A stretch of DNA of 64,000 nucleotides from Linepithema humile (Eukaryota > Arthropoda > Insecta > Hymenoptera > Formicidae): NCBI RefSeq assembly GCF_040581485.1, contig NC_090132.1, positions 23,590,911 to 23,654,910 on the forward strand. Direction: 5' to 3'. The position numbers and the translations under genes are program-made. A model generated the notes under the pieces. That model was not told the origin of the DNA. It saw only the letters and a program-made list of their open reading frames with translations, and searched no databases. Positions 35,836 to 45,734 of this stretch are shown piece by piece. Each line of letters begins with the position of its first letter. Positions within the stretch are counted from its first letter, which is position 1.

Positions 35836-38425
35836 GAGAGAAAGAGAGAAAGAGAGAAAAAGAGCCAGCAAATATACTGCTACAAAAATTCTATGCAAAA
35901 AAAAATTACTGCAGCGGCACAACGTGTGTAAGATGAAGAAAACAAAGTAAACAGAGTGTACAACAGAGAACGGACGAACAGTGAAAGATTACACCGACAT
36001 CAAGACAAGACAACGATTAGACAACGAAAAAAAAAGTTGGTAAACGACACTGACGACAGTGCGTAAATGCACACCATTTATTGGCCGAAAAAAAAGGAGA
36101 GACGTTTAGTATTTGTCGTGTGCAAAACTTACTCGGTCTTCTTCTCCGGCTGCCTTTGATTTTGACATTTTTTGTATCGTACCGCGCGGGTCGATTAGCC
36201 GATCGGTCGATGACGAGTGATGGTGGTTGGTTTGATTGATTGGTTGGTTGGTTGGTTTTGTGTGTTGTATGTGGAGATACACACAGACAGAGAGACAGGG
36301 AGTGAGAATAAACAAAAAAGAAGAAGACGGAATTCATAAATCATAGTCCGAGAGAATAATTTAATATGTAGCACGCGCGCAGATGGGAAGGCAATTAATC
36401 ATCGCTGTGCTTCTCTCGCTATTAATTTCTATTAATTTCTAACAATAAGTTAATTGTGCAGCTAACTTTTGTAAAATATTAACATTTTTAATTATTATTC
36501 GTAAGTTTGAACTTGATGTATGATCTTAAAATATTTTATTTGTAATATTACGTTAACTTTAAATAAAAATAAAAAAAATAAAATTAGCGTAATATTAACA
36601 AAATTCAGCGCAACAGTGATCTAACTCATTTTTTCTTAGACTTTGAGAAAATATAATATTTAAAATTTTTATTGTCAAAACTTTTAAAACTTAAGTCAAT
36701 TTTAATACTGCAAAGTTAATCTTTTTTTTAATCCGATACTTTAATAATTTAGCGAAAGAAGCACTTTGCAACTACAACAAAAACTATTCCAAAAAAAAAG
36801 AAAGGAGAAAAGAAAGAAAAAAACAACTCTAATCTGCAGCACGCAACTTTTTGAATTTCTATAAATATTTCTCGGCAAAACATTGGATCAATGTTACAGA
36901 TGAAACACCGTATCTTTTAAAAACACACTTCTATTTTTACGAAAAAAAATCGGATCAGGCAGCAGCTAATTTTGATATTTCGGTTAAAACTGATGCTATC
37001 TGCTACAAATATGACTATCTATATACACACGACTAGCAAGAAAAACGACTTCGTGACTTTTACGAGATTGAACAGCTTTAAAAAGATCAAAATACCGCGA
37101 CGCGTTTTCGCAGTAGCTATAGTAGTCGTTACAAGCCTCTGAAACTTACTTCCTGAAATGAGAAAATGAAACAAGTCAAACGTTAGAAGGACACTAGGAG
37201 CAATATTAAGGAATTTAAAGGAGCACTTACACTTCTTCGACTTCCTCCTCGCTGCTGCAAAAGAGAAAACGGAAAAAAGTCTAGTTAGTCGGAGCGAAAA
37301 CGGTGAGAGCAATTGTTTAAACGTGTAACAAACGGGGGTGGGGCAAGGGGGGGGGGCCTGGGGAGCTGCTCTTGCAAGTTAGGGGTTTAGGCTTTTAGGG
37401 TTCTTTTAAAAGCTCTTGTTTTTTTTACACTACTTATCTTCCACGAGTGTTAATTTATGGTCTGAGTGTGCTATTATTCATCAAATTTTAACTTTATTTA
37501 CTATTTGTAAATTTAAAGAATCTAATTTTTCTATGTCGGTTTTGTAGTAAATCTTTTCAAACACTAAAGTGTCTTGTAGTAATAAATAATTAATTGAAAT
37601 AATTTAATTTCAAATACATGCAAATTGCACGGCAATACTATTTTCGAAAATTTAAAGCGGAAATGCATATAATATATAAATATAAAAGGAGGAACAAAAA
37701 AAATAAAAGAAAAATTAGGCATAAAAAATTATCACTAAATAATATTTTAATTTATACAACTATTTGTGATTCTTATTTTAATTGTTCATCAAGGAATTCG
37801 TGCAATTGGGACATTAAAAAATGCACTAAGGGGTGAACATTGAGACGGCACAGTTAGATAAAAGTGTAGAACAGCACATTGGAATACGACCAAGCCATAG
37901 ATCATGGGCACTGTTCGATCTTACGTGAATGATATTTATTTTGCTTGAGTACGCTTTATATAACTTGACAACAATCATCGAACGTCAAAATATTGTCTAT
38001 CGCTGCTTTTGACAAAGATCTGTTTCTCGAATCTGCAAATCGTCTCGGGCATATCTTGATCTTTCTCTCGCATTTCGATTTACGATAATCGTCTCGGAGA
38101 ACAGCGATATCATATAAAAGACATTATTCCATAAATCGTTCATTTTGAAAATTATGCAAGTCTATTTTTTTCAACATTTTATTAAATTCTAATAAATCCA
38201 TCATATCATTTCGTAAATGTTTTTTTTAATGTCATAGTGTTTTAAGAACTCTTGAACTTGCATTATTTACAAGTTTTAAAATAAACGATTTAAAAATTAC
38301 AAATCTAAATAGATAATAATTTGCAGAATCAATTAATTAAAAAAAATTATTGATTGATAAATTATCGTCAATTACTTACGAGTATTGGTCCTCGTCGTCA
38401 GACATGTTGGCGGCTATTTAAGGTA
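28257..38425 (-). CDS. up: Troponin T (muscle thin filament)
   Basis: Tropomyosin-binding subunit of the troponin complex (fly upheld). Start exon 38425-38380 has ATG at 38405 (MSDDEDQYS). Following exons are 37254-37231, 36153-36133, 34809-34792, 32644-32614, 32412-32308, 32222-32126, 32050-32014, 31068-30963, 30894-30676, 30336-30244, 30148-30068, one of the pair 29765-29687 or 29009-28931, and 28504-28257. This gives 394 codons plus stop in phase. Conserved segments: RSDLDEQLKEYIAEWRKQR, the Lys/Glu-rich tropomyosin-binding helix, KISLSIRIKPL, LETEKYDLEERQKRQDYD, ALTGKYPPKIQVASKYERR and KLPKWFGERPGKK. The last exon ends in a Glu-rich tail, an insect feature. The 36153-36133 mini-exon has a weak acceptor and is the least secure. 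Confidence 0.95.
28260..28343 (-). repeat. Glu-codon tract encoding 28 consecutive Glu
   Basis: Mixed GAA and GAG codons give 28 Glu immediately before the TAA stop, with another run of seven Glu a little upstream. The acidic tail is known in insect troponin T, where a calcium-buffering role has been proposed. Because the codons are mixed, the run looks maintained by selection rather than by fresh slippage. Confidence 0.92.
28931..29009 (-). CDS. up: Troponin T alternative exon, copy A (79 nt)
   Basis: Acceptor GTGTTTCAG, donor GTATGT. Encodes GLTDQQKETLEKQWAEQKEQ and onward to GRQK, with one base left over. It has the same length and phase as 29687-29765 and similar content, so only one is used per transcript. 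This matches the known mutually exclusive last-but-one exons of fly troponin T. The reading frame stays open past the donor; see findings. Confidence 0.88.
29687..29765 (-). CDS. up: Troponin T alternative exon, copy B (79 nt)
   Basis: Acceptor GAATCACAG, donor GTGAGT. Encodes GYDTLLAELTEKNWKQRSEQ and onward to LKRTK, with one base left over. Both copies join the exon ending in LFEG and the last exon starting with KLPKWFG. The sequences have diverged, which suggests isoform-specific contacts near the C-terminus. Confidence 0.88.
35803..35864. repeat. (GA)n microsatellite
   Basis: GA dinucleotide run followed by GAGAAA repeats within a troponin T intron. Confidence 0.9.
37150..37152 (-). CDS. 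up: Candidate 3-nt microexon of troponin T (GAA)
   Basis: On the minus strand a good acceptor (TTTCTCATTTCAG) is followed by GAA and at once by a consensus donor GTAAGT. It sits between the second coding exon and the mini-exon at 36133-36153. Inclusion would add one residue without changing frame. Microexons are typical of this part of insect troponin T genes, but a 3-nt exon is extreme. Confidence 0.3.
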
Positions 38426-40639
38426 CTGCAACACAAAACGAGAAGTTAATTATAAAGCTTGTAAAATTAATAAAAAAGAAATTGAATTATAAAGCGATTA
38501 AGTAAATGTCATTCTTTTATATTAAATGTTATAAGATCGCATTTTTTATAAAAGCTGCAGCACACTGCACTTTTCACAAAATATAATTGCATAATTCAAA
38601 TTGTTGAGTGGCGTATTACAACACTTCCTTTGACATCTTTGTGCAAAATAGTTGAAAGAGGAACAACGAAATATTCTACGTAATGTTAATTTTATCTTTT
38701 TAACGCTCAGTACGCTATCACAGCTTTTACAGCATTTAAGACCACGGACATAATTTGATATCATCTTTAATCGAAATCGATTTCTCATTTACACCAGTGT
38801 CACTTACATCACTTATCAACACTACGATAAACTTAAAGTGGAAAAGAACACAGAAAGAAATGTGAAGGAATGTAAAATTGAACACCTCACTGATTATAGT
38901 TTCACGTATTGCAGAAGTCAGAAGAACCAGGGGTGGAAGAGAGGTGGAGAGGGGTTGAAGGGAGCGTAAGAAGCAAACATGCTCGAATGTAGAAAAATGC
39001 ACGCGCAACCGAACCTTGCGTGGAAAGGGAAACGAGAAGAAAGTCGAAGTTGAATGGGCCGGATGGCGCGCACCAATGTTCCCGACGTAATCCGATACTT
39101 CGAGGCGAGAAAGAGAAAATGCCAGTTTGCTAACCCTGGCCGCAAGCTCGGCGTCGCAAGCTCTATAAGGAGCCGTCCCCTTCTCTCCTTCGTCGCTCTA
39201 ATTTTAGAGGTACAACATGCTCGCTCGTTCGGTCTCTTTATTTTCGTTTCTCTCTTTCTAAGGCCGTTTCTCGCGAGATTGACGAAGGATCCGCGGAAAC
39301 CAAAGTCTCGCTTTGTCAATTACAGCATTTGTAACACTAGACGATGATCGAAAAATATTTTGGAACAGTGCGAAAATATTTCAAAGATGTCCGCGAATTT
39401 TTCGACCGTCATGTCTTTTGAACTTTTGCGCTGTATTTTTGTCTTTTGCTATTTAATAAATTTATTATTTAACTTCTATCTATTTTTTATCTTGCATCAC
39501 TTACATTTAGTATTATAAATTTTATAATTTTAGATAAGATTCTTTTGATCTCACATATTTCTCACCGTAGCTTCTCGCGGGACTATCTCTCCTATTTTTT
39601 AATATTATTGTACTTTTAATTATTTTATTATTCTTGCCGGTTTTTATAAATTGCATTTTATTCATAAAAATAAATAACAAAATCTTAAATTTCTTCATTA
39701 ATTACGTGATTTTGCATTAACAAACTTTTATCCATACGTAATCATTCATTAGCATGTTTATTACATCGTTCAATTTGCACTGAAGGCAAACTTTTTTCAT
39801 TAAATCGCACTGATGAACTCTTTTAAGTAGATAAAGCCGCGCTATAATCAGACATTTTCGCGAGATTTTTTAACCAATTAAATCTTCGCGATCGATAAAA
39901 AAGCGCTCACAGCAAAACAACACTAAAAAAATTCTTTCATATAAAAAAAGAGATATTTTTATAAAAATTACACAATTTTACGTTGTTTTCTTTTAAAAGG
40001 ATTTCCTTCTGAGAAAAAATCATATGACTGACTTTTCAAAGCTTCGTTAAAGTATTTGCTCGTTCACCGAGCTATTTCGCCGCGCATAATCGATTCTTGC
40101 TGAAGCAAACGTGGCGAGAATTTTCATATTAACTACAATACGCGTTGATTTCACGTTCACACAACAATCGCACTGCAAAAGCACATAGACACAATTCATG
40201 GCAAACGTCTTCAGAAAGCGGAAATGACGAGCAGGTGAGGCGGCTTTGATGTAAACGATAAGAAATAATAGAAGAATGAAAAGAGTATAAATTAACGAGC
40301 ACAGTATGAAAAAATGTTGAACTTACACTCGGGTGGTGTTAATGCGAGTGGACGAATGCGTGGATGCGCGCGCGTATAGGTGAACGTGTGTGTATGTGTG
40401 TATGGGCGCGCGGGGTAAATGATTCTTTTTTTTTCACTAGGGTGGACCAGCAGCTGTGAGAGCAAGGGAGGGTCACACACTTCGCCGAGAGAGACACGCA
40501 CACAGGAGGAGAGCTCGTCCCGGTGGAATGTGGAGTCCGCGACAGCCTGAGCCGCTCTGAAGTCCGAGAAATCGCGGCTGGACATCAGCAAGGCTCCGGG
40601 CAGCGTGCCCGCGCTCCGGTTAGTCGCTCTCATCCCTCT

Positions 40640-40649
40640 CTATTAATAG
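40640..40649. promoter_or_regulatory. MEF2 consensus site
   Basis: CTATTAATAG is a perfect palindromic match to the MEF2 consensus YTA(A/T)4TAR. It lies about 2.2 kb upstream of the troponin T ATG, just upstream of the probable 5' UTR donor. Fly troponin T is known to depend on MEF2; function here is inferred. Confidence 0.5.
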
Positions 40650-41595
40650 ATCGCAGATCCGCGTCCGTGGACCACGCGAGAGCGATACGATCCTGGCTGT
40701 TACTATTTTCGTGTCTCTTACCGGCACGGCGGTCACGCCGCCGCAAATACTCGCCGTTTCTACTAGCGCTCGGACTCCGCTTTCTGGCCGCAGCCGCCGA
40801 ATCGCAGAGGCTGCAATCCGCTCTCCACGTCGTCGGCAGATGATTGCTCCAAAAGTAGGCCTGTTACGATGTACGCCCCCGCCCTCTTTCTCTCTTACTC
40901 ACTCTCTCTCTCTTTCTCTCTCTCTCTTCTTTTTCGCGATGACTATTGACAATGAAAAACCAGTAACTCCCTTTGCCTATCGTTTATAATATTCTATGAA
41001 AACGTTAAAATTAAAAAAATTTTGTTTTAAAATATATCATATTTTTTGTATGCCAAATTAATGTGAGATTTATCTTTTTGTGTTTGTAGTATACGTATAA
41101 GAGTTTCGATTTTTAATTAAATATGAATATTTTTAAAATAATATACACAATAAATACGAACACTTTATTAATAGTTTTTTTAAACAAACGATGACATTTT
41201 AAAAGACTACTTTAAAAGTCTATTTATTAAGGTAAAAATATCCTTGCGAATATTTTTTTTCGTATATTTATAACACATCTAATAATAAATAATTATGTAT
41301 TTCTAATTCCAAACAGCACACATCCACGTCGTCGACGCACGCTCTTTGCGATTTGCATTGGCTGAAAGTGAAAAGAATGCATCGCGAGAACGAACGTTAA
41401 AGAAACCGGGGCAGGATTTCAATTTTAGCGATGAAATAGGAACCGCTATGAAAGAACGTGGGCTGAGACGTTGGTGAGGTGCGGGGCTGAATCGTGTGCA
41501 AAAGAAAAGAGCCTTATCAGCGTCGTCAGTGCGCCTCAGGCTGGAAAGCTTTAAGCTCGGAAGCGTGCGATCTGTATCGAATCGCGGAGGTGCCT

Positions 41596-41605
41596 CCTTA
41601 TATGG
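41596..41605. promoter_or_regulatory. CArG (SRF-type) box
   Basis: CCTTATATGG is a perfect CC(A/T)6GG match, in a GC-richer stretch between the troponin T flank and the 3' end of the snRNP gene. On the minus strand it also contains ATATAAGG, so it could instead act as a TATA element. Confidence 0.4.
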
Positions 41606-41972
41606 AGAGAGACGTATGTGGGAGACAGCGACGATGCGGTATAAAGTTCCTCACAAAAGCGAATATGATCTTGCAGCGAATCATTTTGTGATCACCTTGG
41701 AGACATAATGCAAAATCATTCGCGCAATTCAGGGAATTATGTCTCATCATATCTGTGGTATGTTAAAATAGTAAGATTAGTACGTAAAAAATATTCAAGT
41801 AAACGCTACCCATGTTTTTGAATAGCAAAAATTATATTGAATATATATTAAATATTTTATATTTTGCATAGCATTTTATTAGTGTTTCTAGTGTCAAAAT
41901 AATAGATAAAAATATGTAAGGGATAGATTTAAGAAATAAATAATATAGCAACAATTTTAAAGTAGATATTAT

Positions 41973-43047
41973 TTATCTTTTTGGCTTTAAAATATTAGGA
42001 ACAATGGGTCGTTTGAACGGTCTGTCCTTTCCTCCAAATCTCAGCTGCCCTGATTCTTTCTTGCCACCGAAACCACCTCCTGAGAAGATTTAAGTAATCA
42101 AAAATTTGTATAAAACATTTGTATAAAAAGATTGTACAAAATGTAATTGTTGATTACATACCAAGTCTCCTTGGTTTCCATCCCTTCATGCTGCGACCAC
42201 ATTCATAATCAATAAATATGTTGTATCCTTTTAATGTAGCATCAGTAGTCCTTCTTAACACTCTTCTGGCATCATCTTCACTTCTCATTTCTACAAAACC
42301 ATATCCTTGAGAAAGTCCAGTTACAACATCCACTATGACTTTTACTGAACTAACATTTCCATACTTGCTGAAAAACTAAACAATAATCATTTGAAGTTTA
42401 TTAATAATGATATAATATAATGTTTAATATATAATTTAATAAAATTATACACTGCAAGATATATTCACTTTTGTGAGAAACTTTAAAATTACTAAATATA
42501 TTATTTTATAAAGCTGTGATAGTACCTCTTTTAGATCTTGTTTAGTCACTCTTGGACCAAATCTAGCTACAAATAAAGTTCTTTCTGGTGTAGATTCCAA
42601 ATTGTGTGGTGGCTCATAGTGCATCTGTATTGCCCTACTAACAGCTTTATCATGAGGCTCTGTATCTGTCCCATCAATACTCCCTGCCTTTAAAGGATCA
42701 TACTTTTTAGCATAAGGAGTCCAGTTTTGCAGTATATTTTCATCCTAAAATGCAAAGTTTATTTTATTACAGAAGAAATCATAAACTAACCATTATTTAA
42801 TAATATTCACTTTTCAATATAAAACATTAATTACTGTTAAAAAACATGTATATTTTTTTTATGCTTTGAAGGGCCTTCAATCTATCTCCTTTAGGCAGGT
42901 TTTTTAGCACTAATATTTAAAGATAATATAACCTAAAACTGTTCGTGTAACACAATCCTATATATGCATTTAATTTAATACTAGTTGACACAATAATTTA
43001 TTTGTTATCTTATTGTTCTAATTGATAGAAGAGAAGATACTCACCAT
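41973..43047 (-). CDS. SNRNP35: U11/U12 small nuclear ribonucleoprotein 35 kDa protein
   Basis: RNA-recognition-motif protein of the minor (U12-type) spliceosome, associated with U11 snRNP. Exons: 43047-43045 (ATG only, then GTGAGT), 42744-42526, 42375-42162 and 42079-41973, giving 180 codons plus stop in phase. Diagnostic segments: YDPLKAGSIDGTD near the start; TLFVARFGPRV and GYGFVEM (RNP2 and RNP1 of the RRM); then SMKGWKPRRLGGGFGGKKES and GQLRFGGKDRPF, close to the vertebrate 35K protein. It lacks the long Arg/Ser/Asp-rich C-terminal extension of the human protein and stops at LKPKR. Confidence 0.94.
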
Positions 43048-43664
43048 AATTACAAATATATTTATAAAATCAAAACAATTCTTATGTATTTCGTAAACTA
43101 CCAAATCACATTTTCGACCAAAACATCAGCTGATTGTGCTGCTATTATCGTACATGAAACGCCAACTATGTCCATCGACAAGAACTACATAGTCATGTTC
43201 ATAATTTTTTCCAATTGGTAACATACTTATTTATGATTCAAAAAATTCCGCGTTACGTACAATACATAGAATATCAATAACACAAATTAAAATATCATAT
43301 TATATTATAATAGCGACATAATAATAATGATAAAATATTAATAAAATGGTGTCTTTTGATTGTATTTTAATAATATGCAATGATGCACTTACATTCAAGT
43401 TGTATTAAATATAACTTATATGAAGTATAAATTTTATACTAGAGCATAACATTTCGCACACTACGCGCGCTATTCAGCTTTGCAAATATGAAATGTAATA
43501 TTTACAAAAAGAAGATATAAATACTCTCTCTTTAAATCCCTTCTACTCAACTCCTCCTTCTTTTTCTTCCTTGATTCTTACTTTATTATTATAATTTGGC
43601 CTTGTCCTTCTCCTAATTGTAAGTTAAGTTATATGTCTAGAACGTTGTAAAATTTAACATACCA

Positions 43665-43837
43665 ACTCCCTTGGCGTACACTACTCGTTACGAAATCCTG
43701 TTCCTGCCGAAGTGCGACATTTTATCTAAGTAGACGAAGTCTTGCAGTAACATTGATCCACAGGGACTCGTAAGGTTAGCCTTCTTCTCGGTGATGGGCG
43801 ATCCATTTGCGGTTAATAAAATAATACGGATCTCATT
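43665..43837 (-). other. Candidate orphan exon between SNRNP35 and UGT
   Basis: On the minus strand a strong acceptor (CATTTATTTTTTATAG) opens a 49-codon frame (NEIRIILLTANGSPITEKK... ending NRIS and TAA at 43690-43688). A good donor (GTTG|GTATGT) follows 23 nt after the stop. It could be a 5' UTR exon of SNRNP35, in which case the frame is accidental, or the 3' end of an unrecognised gene. Nothing coding was found upstream on this strand before 53 kb. Confidence 0.35.
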
Positions 43838-44244
43838 CTATAAAAAATAAATGAAAAAGAGTTAGAAATTATTGATTAATACATGTTAACGCAAAATGAA
43901 CTTATTTTACATTAAATCTCAATTAATCTTTAGTGAATATAATAAATTTTTATTGATAGTTTGATATACAATACCATTAAAAAAAACAAAATTAAACATT
44001 TATAAGAGATTGATATTAATCGTGTCATTTTATGTGTAAGACTTTATATTTTATATTACTTTTTTAAATATTAATATTAATTATAATGTCGTTTTTTATG
44101 ACAGAAGATTCTATGTTACTTGCACTATTAATTTAAAATTTAATTAAAGAATATAATTAGAATATAAGTCAAGGCTTAATAATTTAACACAAAAAGGTTG
44201 AAGAAAAGCAAAACAACAAGTGCTGGATGGTCGTGCTTGTGTAT

Positions 44245-44310
44245 TAAACAAACATATGATAACAACGTTTCGACCTATATCAGGTCTTTTTCAGGTTTCA
44301 ACATCAAAAT
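44245..44310. mobile_element. Probable retroelement fragment
   Basis: The segment around CAACGTTTCGACCTATATCA and GGTCTTTTTCAGG has the short imperfect dyad CCTGAAAAAGACCTGATATAGGTC on the minus strand. From memory this type of motif recurs in retroelement tails, possibly of the Penelope type, in animal genomes. Only this fragment is recognisable; the class is tentative. Confidence 0.35.
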
Positions 44311-45734
44311 AATCTTACATTATAATTTAAAAGAAAAATGCTTTTAACTTTAATTAAAACGCTCAATTTATCTTTGCACGCAAAATCTTCAATATTTGTA
44401 CGCATGGTTTTTCAATTGATGGTGTCCAAGACCAAATAATCAATAATTTACTATTCTTAGTCGTAATGAATAAGAACTAAAATGTAAATAAGAAGGAAAA
44501 ATAGTAAAATTGCAAATTTAAAAAAACTGCACTATTAATTGAAAATAGACATGAAAAAAACTATTAATTTAATAATTGTGACGGCGTATGGATAATTAAA
44601 TTATAAAACTTAATTGTTCTAGCAAGAGTTATATAAATAATATAATAGTTCTATTACACAATCTATTATACGATCTGTATCTTCGTCTAAGTAGGAAGAG
44701 GTTTTTTCTCCAAAAGGAAAAAACTATGACTGACAAGACACTCCTTGTCGCTACTCATTTTGCTAGTGAACAAATTAGAAACGAGTAAGTTTTTTATAAG
44801 GTAAAATTCGCGATAAAATCGTAATATGATAAAAATAATATTTTCATAGATGTGTAGGATTTAAGCAAATAGCTTTTTTGAAATTCTATCTATCATCTGT
44901 AAAAGCAGTGACCCATCGTTTCTAGAAACATGATAAAATAGTGTGTTATCTAAACAGTTGTGCTAATTTTTGTTATCTAAACGATTATGCACTAGCTATA
45001 AGATAAAAATATATAAGTAAAAAATAAATTTTTTCGCGATACACTTCTTGAAAGAATTGCGCTTATACGTTATTTTATAATCTAAATAGACAACATAAAA
45101 TTCTAAGAGACTCATAACAATTTAATATTATTTATTTATTATAGTTTCTGAGTTAATCAAGATAATATTCATATTATAAATAGCCGGCGTTGCATTGAGG
45201 TACATATTGCTTAGCTTATTTCGTGACGCATAGCATTTTAATTTTTGATGGGATGCTAAATTAAACGTTTCTACATCAAGATAATTTTGATCTTTGTGTT
45301 ACAATTTTTAACAGACTTCTCTCTTAAAGTAATGTCTAAAATTTAAATTAAAAATTTTTTTAGTACATAATAGCGCATAATTATATAATTTGTACAATTT
45401 GCGTAATATAAAAGGGTTGACTAAGCAGACATTCATAATTCTCCCTTTTGCTGCAATTATTGAAAGGTCAGGTAAAAAAGATGAAAGAATTATCAAGTAG
45501 ATTATTTATTAACCGAATCGATTATCTTTTCGCTAAAAATTCTTCATTTTGTCAATATCATAAATAAATATAAATTAATTCTAAGTTTATCATAAGTTTA
45601 AAAAACCATAGAGTGAAATCATTATCAATATTTTTGCTTTTTATCACAATGAATTATTACAAAACGAATGACAATTAATATTTATTTTTAACAAATCTTC
45701 TAAGACTACTGATTGTCCAGAATTGTCATACTTT

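Larger units (their letters stand above)
38430..41970 (-). promoter_or_regulatory. Upstream flank of troponin T with probable 5' UTR exon and promoter
   Basis: The start exon has a 20-nt leader after the acceptor TTGTGTTGCAG, so at least one non-coding exon lies upstream. A consensus donor (CCGAGT|GTAAGT, minus) with intron start at about 40326 marks a likely 5' exon. The GC-richer block around 40300-40900 and the MEF2 and CArG sites fit a muscle promoter region. TATA-like motifs occur, but none fixes the start site. No other gene was seen. Confidence 0.45.

Noticed and set aside
35677..35950. Glu/Arg/Lys-rich (plus) and Ser/Leu-rich (minus) frames
   Set aside because: Generated by the GA microsatellite in a troponin T intron.
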